DNA of 64,000 nt from SIRX01 sp965214475. GTDB lineage: Bacteria; Actinomycetota; Rubrobacteria; Rubrobacterales; Rubrobacteraceae. The stretch is taken from contig OZ243953.1 of the NCBI GenBank assembly GCA_965214475.1, positions 248,001 to 312,000 on the forward strand, in the 5' to 3' direction. The notes beneath the pieces were generated by a model, which saw only the letters and a list, made by a program, of their open reading frames with translations, searched no databases and was not told the origin of the DNA. Positions within the stretch are counted from its first letter, which is position 1. Each line of letters begins with the position of its first letter. The position numbers and the translations under genes were made by a program. Shown here in pieces: positions 42,127 to 52,344 of the stretch.

Positions 42127-43557
42127 CTATCCTCGCAGGGACCCATTCACCGTGTTGCTCATGCTCACCAAGAGCATCGTCTTTTCGGGCCACCCGTCCC
42201 CGGTTAGCGCGAAAGTGGGCCTAAATTCCTCCGAGCCCCATAACTCAGCCCGGTAGCCGCGCCACAGTGTCCCGAGAGACCATCTTCCAGAGCCATTCCA
42301 CCACCGTCCTAGTGGACGGATCGGACCTCTTCCTAGTCCCCAGGCACGGTAACCTGCCAAGACGAGAACCCCATACGCCCACGCCTGCCACTGTACGGTC
42401 AGAACAGCGGCTTCCTTGCTCCAGCACTGCGCTTCTCCGAGACCGAAGCCGGTCTTCATCTCCCTGTGTGCAACCTCTACCTCCCACCGCTGCCACATCC
42501 AGCCGAGCAACTCTGTAGCCGGGAAGGGTATAACCTGCTGCTCCTCGTTCTGGATCGCCGTGACCAGGAAGAACGATGGATCGCGCTGTATGCGGTGGCG
42601 CTTGGATCTACGGTCCACGCCCTTGACCACTATCAGGAAGACGGGGCGCTCTGCCGCTCCTTCGAGCACGAACGGTCCCTCGATGCGGTAGTGTGGGCGG
42701 ACCTCCCTGCCACGGACCATGAATGCCGCCTTCCGCCAGCCGGAGCGTTCGGCGAGCCACTCATGGGGTTTCTTTGCCTTCTCTCCATACTTGCGCCTGC
42801 GACCTCGCCTGCATTCTTCGTTGTTGGGAAGCGCGTAGAGGGCGCGGTTCTTGGCACAGCGGGCCATCAGATCTACACTCTGAGGCAGCTCGTGGAAGAA
42901 CTTGGCGACGCAGAAGCCGCCATCACCCAACGCGAAGAGCCGCTGCGAGGTTCTGCCGGCTTCGTCGAGCCGCTTCCTGAGCCACTGGAGTGAATTGAGC
43001 GCGGCTTCCCATTCCTTGCGAGGCTCCGTGCCCTCCGGCAGCACCGCCTTCTCAGGGAAAGCCGGCTCCCATCGTAAGGGTAGGGCTCGACTGTAGCCTT
43101 CCTCGGTCCGCGGTAGCAGCGCAGCCAGATGAAGAAAGCGTTGAGCCCGGTGAATCCCCGGCATGAACGGTGGGGTGCGCGGGTTCTTGAGCCACGATGT
43201 TCCCGGCATCTTGTGGGAGTGACGTGGGATCTGCACACCGTCCACGATCGCCACGTACGGTCGGCTTTCGGGCACATGTGACAGCGTCTCGCGCAAGAAG
43301 CAGCCAGTCAGCTTCTCGTAGTCTATGCGGGGTTCACTGAACAGCCGGTAGAAGGCACTCCAGTCAGATTCAGTGAGCCCGAGTGCGACGAGGGCCTGGG
43401 TAACGGTGCGCCGGGCGAAGGAGAATAGTTGCCCGAAGAGTAGAGCCTGCATCCGACGAAAGGAACGCTCCTGGCGAACGGATGAACGATGGGCGTGGAG
43501 CAAGAACCAGAGTTCGGTGAGTAGCGTCGACCGGTTCGAGATGGCGCGGTGTTGCAT
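42127..43557 (-). CDS. DDE transposase (IS4/IS701-like)
   Basis: A 476-residue transposase. First Asp in YVAIVDGVQIPRHSHKMPG, second Asp in LFALGDGGFCVAKFF, and Glu in RWEVEVAHREMKTGFGLGE, which form the DDE triad with an IS4-type YREMK-like motif. N-terminal region (RRTVTQALVALGLTESDWS) is the DNA-binding part. The exact IS family is not certain. It reads outward to the left inverted repeat 86 bp from its stop. Confidence 0.88.
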   Translation of the reverse strand: MQHRAISNRSTLLTELWFLLHAHRSSVRQERSFRRMQALLFGQLFSFARRTVTQALVALGLTESDWSAFYRLFSEPRIDYEKLTGCFLRETLSHVPESRPYVAIVDGVQIPRHSHKMPGTSWLKNPRTPPFMPGIHRAQRFLHLAALLPRTEEGYSRALPLRWEPAFPEKAVLPEGTEPRKEWEAALNSLQWLRKRLDEAGRTSQRLFALGDGGFCVAKFFHELPQSVDLMARCAKNRALYALPNNEECRRGRRRKYGEKAKKPHEWLAERSGWRKAAFMVRGREVRPHYRIEGPFVLEGAAERPVFLIVVKGVDRRSKRHRIQRDPSFFLVTAIQNEEQQVIPFPATELLGWMWQRWEVEVAHREMKTGFGLGEAQCWSKEAAVLTVQWQAWAYGVLVLAGYRAWGLGRGPIRPLGRWWNGSGRWSLGTLWRGYRAELWGSEEFRPTFALTGDGWPEKTMLLVSMSNTVNGSLRG

Positions 43558-43650
43558 GAATTTATCCTCCTGCTCGTGGGTTCTACGTCTCTACCGAGGA
43601 GAGACTAAGGAAGTATTCCTAGAGATCCTGCCAACCAAAGTTAGGGTGCG

Positions 43651-44040
43651 TCAGGGCGTGAGCGGGCTTATGTGCCGCGTTACGAGCTGCCAGATACTAT
43701 CTTGTGAAACCCATACATCTGTCATCAGGTAGGCGGAGGAGCGATCCTGCCCGTCCATCATTCCCTCCTGACGGTAGCGCGATCGCACCACCGCCGCTTC
43801 CCTGTTGTCCCCATATACTTCGGCGTTGATCCACTCGAACTCAAAGGACTGTATCTCGTAACGTCCCTCCGTTATGTCGAGCCACTCCTGACGGGACCGG
43901 ACCTCCGCGCCTGGGCGCCCTGTGGTGAGGGTAAAGCCCTCCCCGAGTTGCTCTTCAAGGTAATCCCTGTCCCTGTCCTGAACAGCCTGCATGAACTGCT
44001 GCTCTAGCAGACGGAGATCTTCTTCGATCACGGCACTCAC
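43651..44040 (-). CDS. Nuclear transport factor 2-like (DUF4440/SnoaL) protein
   Basis: A 129-residue cone-shaped NTF2-fold protein: LRLLEQQFMQAVQDRDRDYL, FTLTTGRPGAEVRSRQEWLD, VVRSRYRQEGMMDGQDRSSA. Family members bind or isomerise small molecules or are subunits. Transposon cargo. The stop of the membrane-protein gene is 3 bp upstream. Confidence 0.78.
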   Translation of the reverse strand: MSAVIEEDLRLLEQQFMQAVQDRDRDYLEEQLGEGFTLTTGRPGAEVRSRQEWLDITEGRYEIQSFEFEWINAEVYGDNREAAVVRSRYRQEGMMDGQDRSSAYLMTDVWVSQDSIWQLVTRHISPLTP

Positions 44041-44043
44041 CTC

Positions 44044-44349
44044 CTAGAGCTCAGTGTTCTGCTCCCTAGAACTCTGCTCAGATCGTTCTCTTGCGAGTTG
44101 CACGGGCTCAGGCACCGGCTCGGGTACAATGGCAGTTGAACCGGGTGCTGCTGGCAACTCTAGTTCCTCCTTTTCTACCTCGCTTTCTGGCTCTTCGCGT
44201 CTACCGTTAATACCGCCTTCGTGCATCACCTGCCACACCGGACGAGATGGAGCCCTGCCGGATCTTCCAGCCGCCAGCAGGGAGACGGTTAGGCCCCCGC
44301 AGATCCCTCCAGCAACGAGTATCAATACCACCCAGGCTATAGCGTTCAT
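44044..44349 (-). CDS. Small single-span membrane protein
   Basis: A 101-residue protein with one N-terminal helix (AIAWVVLILVAGGICGGLTV) and a Glu/Pro-rich cytoplasmic tail. No family recognised. Part of the transposon cargo operon with the MFS and SnoaL genes. Confidence 0.65.
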   Translation of the reverse strand: MNAIAWVVLILVAGGICGGLTVSLLAAGRSGRAPSRPVWQVMHEGGINGRREEPESEVEKEELELPAAPGSTAIVPEPVPEPVQLARERSEQSSREQNTEL

Positions 44350-44401
44350 CGTATGCTCCTCCTCTCGGATCGGTGCTCAGGTCTTGCTTGCTTCTTCAGG
44401 T

Positions 44402-45688
44402 TCATTTGGTTGTCCCGTCTCTCACCGGCCCACCGTCCGGTCCACTGTCCGGTTCGCCGCTTCTCGTAGCCAAAAAGCGCCACCAACCAATAGCTGCCTG
44501 GATCAGCGCGAAAGAGATCAGCACCACGAACAGCGTGCCGTAACCAAAGCCCGCTATAACCCAGCCCGCGACCAGCGGAAACCCAAGGATGGCTCCCTGG
44601 AACGTCAGTCCCTCCACCGGTAGGACCCTGGGTCTCACGTCAGCCTCTGAAACATTGACCGCCTGCGCCTGGGCGGTCGGCAGGGCGAGACCATATCCGA
44701 GGCCCAAAAACGCCGAGGCGAGCCCGTAAGCAAGTAAGCTAGAACCAATGAGCAAAAAGGAGGCTACCGCCAGGGCCATCACGCTCACCGAGACGGCGAT
44801 CACAAGAGGCGCGTCGAACCTGGCTACGTAGGAAGCGAGGCCAAAGCGGGAGGCGATCACCGCCACGGTGTAGGTTATGTAGAACACCGAATAGTCGAGC
44901 CCCTGGGCCGCGGCGAATGTCGTCTGGAACTGCGTCATGGACGTAAACAGGCAGGCAAACAGCAGGATGATGATGAGATAGAAAACCGCCTCCGAACCAA
45001 CCACCTCACGTAAGGCTCCACCTAAAGACAGCTCCCTCCGGTCAGAGTGCTGACCCTGGTCTCCAGCCTTACTTTCCCCTTCTTGATCTTCCTCTTCTCG
45101 GTCTCCTCGCCGGTCGGGTGTGATGAGTCCCACGGCGACAGTTGATGCGACAGCCACCACACAGACGATCCCAGCGATCAGGAAGGTGCCCCCGAAACCG
45201 ACCCCGATGCCAACCAATAGACCCGCCAATACTGGTCCCGTCCCGATGCCGACCTGCTGGGTGCCAGTGAGGTATCCGAAGTAGGTGGCTCGCCCCTCGT
45301 CAGTGACCATCTCGCTCATAACCATAGGGGTTGCCGTGTAGACCACCGCCCACGCCGTGCCGAGCAGGACGCCGATCCCGATGAGGGGCGTCCAGGTACC
45401 ACTCACCAAAAACGTGCCGGCTGCCGCAAAGCCATATACGGTTATGGCGAGGGCCACCACGGTATGCGGCCTTAAAACCTCCGGGTAGCGGATCAAAAGT
45501 CCAATACAAAGTACCGCCGGTATCGCGGCTGAGGAGAGAACGAGCCCGAAGTTCGCCTCGTTTCCCCCAAGCTCCTGAACGTACAGCGGCAAGAGCAAAA
45601 GCATCCCGTAGGCCGTAGAGATTCCCAAAGTACCGAGAAGCAGCAGCGCAATAGCAGGCAACCCAGCCCCGCTTCGAGTCCCTCTCAA
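44402..45688 (-). CDS. MFS transporter
   Basis: A 428-residue major-facilitator protein with twelve hydrophobic segments and a charged loop of about 40 residues between the halves (PDRRGDREEEDQEGESK). The motif A region is GRATYFGYLTGTQQVGIG. Likely a proton-driven exporter of a drug or metabolite; substrate unknown. TTG start. Divergent from the LysR gene, which probably controls it. Confidence 0.85.
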   Translation of the reverse strand: MRGTRSGAGLPAIALLLLGTLGISTAYGMLLLLPLYVQELGGNEANFGLVLSSAAIPAVLCIGLLIRYPEVLRPHTVVALAITVYGFAAAGTFLVSGTWTPLIGIGVLLGTAWAVVYTATPMVMSEMVTDEGRATYFGYLTGTQQVGIGTGPVLAGLLVGIGVGFGGTFLIAGIVCVVAVASTVAVGLITPDRRGDREEEDQEGESKAGDQGQHSDRRELSLGGALREVVGSEAVFYLIIILLFACLFTSMTQFQTTFAAAQGLDYSVFYITYTVAVIASRFGLASYVARFDAPLVIAVSVSVMALAVASFLLIGSSLLAYGLASAFLGLGYGLALPTAQAQAVNVSEADVRPRVLPVEGLTFQGAILGFPLVAGWVIAGFGYGTLFVVLISFALIQAAIGWWRFLATRSGEPDSGPDGGPVRDGTTK

Positions 45689-45820
45689 GCTGATGCTCCG
45701 GCTCTACTCCCCAAATCAGTAATCTCTATCTCCTTCACCGTACCTCTCTTTCTCTACAAGAGCGTCGTAGCGTTTGAGTCAATAGTAGAGCCGTGGTAGT
45801 ATCGTGTCCAACGAAAGTTT

Positions 45821-45837
45821 GAGATAGTTCGTATCTT
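45821..45837. promoter_or_regulatory. LysR-type operator between MFS and lysR
   Basis: GAGATAgttcgTATCTT, an inverted repeat of the T-N11-A class, with a further TTGAGATAAC just downstream (45841-45850). It lies 45 bp before lysR and about 130 bp before the MFS start. Confidence 0.5.
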
Positions 45838-45881
45838 AATTTGAGATAACTAATGAGGTAGCTAAGATCGAGGAAGGTTTT

Positions 45882-46835
45882 GTGGAGCTAAGGCAGGTAG
45901 AGACGTTCCGGGCGGTGGCGGAGGAGTTGTCCTTTAGCCGGGCTGCCAACAGGCTCGGTTATGTGCAGTCGAGCGTAAGCTCTCAGGTAGCCGCACTGGA
46001 GCAGGAGTTGGGAATGCCTTTGTTCGACCGGCTTGGGCGTAGGATCGCGCTGACCGAGGCGGGTAAGGTGATGCTTTCCTACTCGCGCAGGCTCTCCGCT
46101 CTTGCGGAAGAGACTAAGGAGGCGGTCGTGGACGCGGGAGTTGGCTCGGGTGAGGTCACGGGCTCGCTAGTGGTCAGCGCCCCGGAGACCTTGCTCACCT
46201 ACCGCTTGCCGCCCCTGCTCGCCCGTTTTCACGAGCGGCACCCGAAGGTTAGGCTTTCGGTCAGGCCGAGCGCCATCGGCAGACTTGTTGGGAGCGCACA
46301 GAGAGCCATTGAGGAAGGACGGGTGGATATTGCCTTTGTCATGGATGAAACGGCAGGAGACCAGGCGCTACCGGCGGACCTGTCTATAGCGAACCTAGTT
46401 ACTGAACAGATCACTGTTATAGCGTCTTCTTCTCATGCGTTGGCCTTATCTGCACTCGTGCTGCCGCAAGATCTCTCGGGTGAGACGGTGCTCTTGCCGG
46501 AGGCGCCAGAGGCTGGCTGTGCCTACAGAGGGCAGTTCGAACGGCAGCTCGCTTCAAGCGGCGTGGTACCACCCGAGAAGATGGAGTTTCAGAGCATAGA
46601 GGCCGTCAAACGGTGTGTGGCTGCTGGCATGGGCATCTCCGTACTGCCAACCGTGGCGGTCGAGGACGACCTCAAGGCTAGCAACCTGTCGGCGCTAGGA
46701 TGGGAAGAGTCTTTCGAGGTCAAGACGAGGATGGTCTGGCACGCACAGAGATGGAAATCTCCAGCAGTGAGAGCGTTTTTGGAATCTGCACGAGAGGTCT
46801 TCTCCATCGAGCATCTGGATGGTGTGAGCAACTAG
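45882..46835 (+). CDS. LysR-family transcriptional regulator
   Basis: A 317-residue LysR regulator. N-terminal winged helix (ELRQVETFRAVAEELSFSRA, ANRLGYVQSSVSSQVAALEQ) and a substrate-binding effector domain (LVVSAPETLLTYRLPPLLAR). GTG start after GAGGAAGG. Divergent from the MFS gene; autoregulation and effector-dependent control of the exporter are the usual pattern. Confidence 0.9.
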   Translation: MELRQVETFRAVAEELSFSRAANRLGYVQSSVSSQVAALEQELGMPLFDRLGRRIALTEAGKVMLSYSRRLSALAEETKEAVVDAGVGSGEVTGSLVVSAPETLLTYRLPPLLARFHERHPKVRLSVRPSAIGRLVGSAQRAIEEGRVDIAFVMDETAGDQALPADLSIANLVTEQITVIASSSHALALSALVLPQDLSGETVLLPEAPEAGCAYRGQFERQLASSGVVPPEKMEFQSIEAVKRCVAAGMGISVLPTVAVEDDLKASNLSALGWEESFEVKTRMVWHAQRWKSPAVRAFLESAREVFSIEHLDGVSN

Positions 46836-46904
46836 CATCTATCGTAAGTGTTTGACTTTCGATAAAAGGTCTTCTTCACATAAGCTAAAAACGCCAAAGT
46901 CCAG

Positions 46905-46926
46905 GGGGCGGCGTGAGCGCCGCCCT
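46905..46926 (+). repeat. 22-bp target duplication, right copy
   Basis: Identical to 42019-42040. It supplies the GTG start of the next gene. Confidence 0.8.
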
Positions 46927-47194
46927 CTTCTCGCTGGGGCGACTGGTCGCCACCCCTGGAGCTCTCGCGCTCCTGGCGGACGCCGGCGAGAATCCGGCCG
47001 TACTCCTCGACCGGCATCAGACTGGCGACTGGGGCGACGTCCCGCCCGAGGACGCCCGCGAGAATGAGCTCTTCGTAAGAGAAGGGTTCCGGATCGTGAG
47101 CAGTTACCCGGTAGGGAGCGGCGGCGCGAAGGTCTGGATCATTACGGAAGCGGATCGCTCCTCGACCTGTATCCTGCTGCCCGAAGAGTATTAG
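46913..47194 (+). CDS. Hypothetical protein, 93 aa, originally coupled to the SWIM gene
   Basis: Begins MSAALFSLGRLVATPGALAL and holds RHQTGDWGDVPPEDARENEL and a C-terminal KVWIITEADRSSTCILLPEE; such small proteins are frequent in plasmid and island operons and of unknown function. The GTG start lies in the duplicated target of the transposon, so the gene survived insertion but lost its upstream partner and probably its promoter. Confidence 0.7.
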   Translation: MSAALFSLGRLVATPGALALLADAGENPAVLLDRHQTGDWGDVPPEDARENELFVREGFRIVSSYPVGSGGAKVWIITEADRSSTCILLPEEY

Positions 47195-47210
47195 GTCTTG
47201 AAATCTCAAG

Positions 47211-47251
47211 GTGTACGCGCACAATCACAAAGGACTGTGGTGCGCGTACAC
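47211..47251. promoter_or_regulatory. Perfect palindrome before the DUF6788 gene
   Basis: GTGTACGCGCAC (47211-47222) and GTGCGCGTACAC (47240-47251), 12-bp perfect arms and 17-base spacer, immediately upstream of the ribosome site. It shares the core GTACGCGCAC with the element at 41431; before the transposon arrived the two sites were about 0.9 kb apart in one cassette. Confidence 0.65.
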
Positions 47252-47263
47252 CGGAGGAGACGC

Positions 47264-47578
47264 ATGGACGTACAGCAGATGATCTCAGGACTAGAGGACC
47301 TCGAACGGGTGGATCTCGAACGCCTTGAAGAGGCGCTGGACCGCCGTCTGCGCCAGATCCGACAAGAGAGCCCGCCTGTCTCCGGAGTCCTAGAGTACCG
47401 GCCCTATGCAGATGGAACACTGCAGGCGGAGGTTCGCCGGTACGTCCGTAAGGACGGAAGCGTCAAGGAGCAGGGGCCGTACTGGTACTTTCGCTACCAT
47501 GAGAACGGCAAGCAGAAGAAGCTCTACCTGGGGCGCACCGATGATCCGGAACGAGAAGTTGCTCAAAAGCGGGCGTAG
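47264..47578 (+). CDS. DUF6788-like small protein
   Basis: A 104-residue protein: an N-terminal helix (MDVQQMISGLEDLERVDLER) and the conserved segment GPYWYFRYHENGKQKKLYLG, which looks like a short DNA- or RNA-contacting strand similar to integrase arm domains. ATG after GGAGGAGACGC. Functions of this family are unknown; it is common in islands with SWIM genes. Confidence 0.65.
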   Translation: MDVQQMISGLEDLERVDLERLEEALDRRLRQIRQESPPVSGVLEYRPYADGTLQAEVRRYVRKDGSVKEQGPYWYFRYHENGKQKKLYLGRTDDPEREVAQKRA

Positions 47579-47643
47579 CGAATTGTTTAGAAGAGAGTCT
47601 GCGGGCCGAGACCTTCGAGCGAATACAAGAGGCCAGAAGCAGT

Positions 47644-49257
47644 ATGTGGAGAAGAAGTTTGAGCGAATCTGAAACCATCTATAGGTCTTTGCGGGCTAGA
47701 AAGAGCCTCGACGGATTGACAGATGAGGCAGCATTAGAGCACATTGGCTACCTGACGGACCTATCCCTTGATCTTCGAGAAAAGGAGGGTCTTGAGCACG
47801 CGGTACGTCTCTCGGAAGAGTTGCACCGACGGGACCTTTCTCCCGAGCATAGAGCATTGTCCCAATACTTTCTTGGAAACGCGTGGTCGAACCTCAGGCT
47901 CCTCGCAGACAGAGATGTTTGGGATTGGGAGCAACCAGAGCTAGCGCACGAGACGTTCCACTTCAGGATGGCCCTACGCGACGAAGGCGCCAGCCAGTTG
48001 CCGGACCAGCGCGTGTGTCAGATTCTTACAAACCTGGGAAGCGCTATGTCCCAAGTCGGTCGTCCTATTGAAGCCGTCGATTATTGGGACCGCGCCCTGG
48101 ATCGTATACCGTGTTTTTCGATGGCACGCGGAGCAAAGGGGTACGGTCTTTCCTACTATGCGACGTCTGTGTACGACAATGGACACAAGCACTTGATCCT
48201 CCAGCTCGCCTACGAGGAACTACGGCAAGCCCTATCACCGGAGATGCGCAAATATATGGAGGGCAACGCACACAAAGCGTTCGAGAAGGTGAAGAAGGGC
48301 ATCGAGGAATACCTGGAGCCGTGCTGTCTCGGGGAAGATTCCGACCTCCACGATTTTTCTTTAGGAGATTCAGATGATGAGATTGCTTACAGGCGGTGGT
48401 GTCTGGACAACCGCCTGTTCCTTAACCCGCTCAATGATCTTGGCTCCTATCCCATAGCCGCCGCTGACGTACTCGTACTGCCCACCCTGGTCACCAACCA
48501 TCAGGAAGGTCCGTCCGGGCCATCTCTTTTGGGTTCGTACAATCAGTTGAAACAGGAGTTCGTCTCGGCCCGGTACCTCTACTACGAGGGCATTCAGCCA
48601 CAATACGTCCACTTCTCGGATAAGGACGTGCGCCTGTACGACACCCTCGACTACCCTTCCTACTCGCTTGCAGTTGAGAAGATGAAAGCCGCCTACAGGA
48701 TGGCGTACTCGGTATTGGACAAGGCCGCCTTCTTCCTCGATCATTATCTCGGTCTCGATGTACCCGACCACAAAGTGACGTTCAAAACCATCTGGTACGA
48801 GGAGCAGAGCAAGAAGAAAGGCCTGACGCCGGCCCTCCGGAAGATGCGGAACTGGCCTCTGCGCGGTCTCTTCTGGCTCAGCAAGGACCTGTATGAAGAC
48901 GCTCCCGATTTCCAGGACGCCCTCGAACCGGACGCCCAAGAGTGGAGGAACATAAGAAACGGGTTGGAGCATCGGTACCTGAAGCTCCACGAGGACTTCT
49001 GGTCGGAGCCAGAGGATGATTATGGTGGTGTTTCAGCGGAGGCTGCCGCTTCCTTGAAGGATAGCCTGGCCCTCTCCAGGCCCCGGAGCGACTTCGAGGC
49101 GAAGGCCCTCCGGTTGCTCAAGACCGTCCGAGCCGCCCTGATCTACCTCTGCCTCGCCGTGCAGTGGGAGGAGAAACAACGCTCTGGAAAAAGAGACGCG
49201 GACCAGGAGGCCCCAGGAATAGGACCCTTCATACTGGAAGATGACCTGAAAATCTGA
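47644..49257 (+). CDS. TPR / LA2681-type HEPN protein
   Basis: A 537-residue protein. The first about 200 residues are helical repeats of the TPR kind (ILTNLGSAMSQVGRPIEAVD, YWDRALDRIPCFSMARGAKG). The C-terminal 280 residues match HEPN_LA2681: RRWCLDNRLFLNPLNDLGS, KQEFVSARYLYYEGIQ, LAVEKMKAAYRMAYSVLDK, LRGLFWLSKDLYE. The HEPN RNase motif Rx4H is present as RNGLEH. It is followed by a type III restriction-modification pair, so a role as an infection-triggered RNase is likely; how it senses infection is unknown. Confidence 0.78.
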   Translation: MWRRSLSESETIYRSLRARKSLDGLTDEAALEHIGYLTDLSLDLREKEGLEHAVRLSEELHRRDLSPEHRALSQYFLGNAWSNLRLLADRDVWDWEQPELAHETFHFRMALRDEGASQLPDQRVCQILTNLGSAMSQVGRPIEAVDYWDRALDRIPCFSMARGAKGYGLSYYATSVYDNGHKHLILQLAYEELRQALSPEMRKYMEGNAHKAFEKVKKGIEEYLEPCCLGEDSDLHDFSLGDSDDEIAYRRWCLDNRLFLNPLNDLGSYPIAAADVLVLPTLVTNHQEGPSGPSLLGSYNQLKQEFVSARYLYYEGIQPQYVHFSDKDVRLYDTLDYPSYSLAVEKMKAAYRMAYSVLDKAAFFLDHYLGLDVPDHKVTFKTIWYEEQSKKKGLTPALRKMRNWPLRGLFWLSKDLYEDAPDFQDALEPDAQEWRNIRNGLEHRYLKLHEDFWSEPEDDYGGVSAEAAASLKDSLALSRPRSDFEAKALRLLKTVRAALIYLCLAVQWEEKQRSGKRDADQEAPGIGPFILEDDLKI

Positions 49258-49356
49258 CATCCTGCTTTACTATGTGAGTTCATCGTATCCGCAGGAAGAA
49301 TAAATCTTCGGGGTGAAGTGTGAAGATAGCAAGGGCTATAGGTAAAGGGAGTTAGA

Positions 49357-52343
<2,987 letters not shown>

Positions 52344-52344
<1 letters not shown>

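Larger units (their letters stand above)
42041..46904. mobile_element. 4.86-kb transposon with MFS/LysR cargo
   Basis: Terminal inverted repeats CTGGACTTTGGCATTTT (42041-42057) and its complement with one mismatch (46888-46904) enclose a transposase, a SnoaL-like gene, a small membrane protein, an MFS exporter and a LysR regulator. On both sides lies the same 22-bp sequence. Joining the flanks restores the SWIM gene followed by the 93-aa gene at 46913 with a GTGA overlap, so insertion is clear. A weaker copy of the inner end (ACTTTGG near 43635) could mark the end of the bare IS. Confidence 0.82.

Noticed and set aside
42027..42224. GTG frame after the SWIM gene
   Set aside because: Only its first five codons belong to the real downstream gene; the rest is transposon sequence. 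The intact copy starts at 46913.
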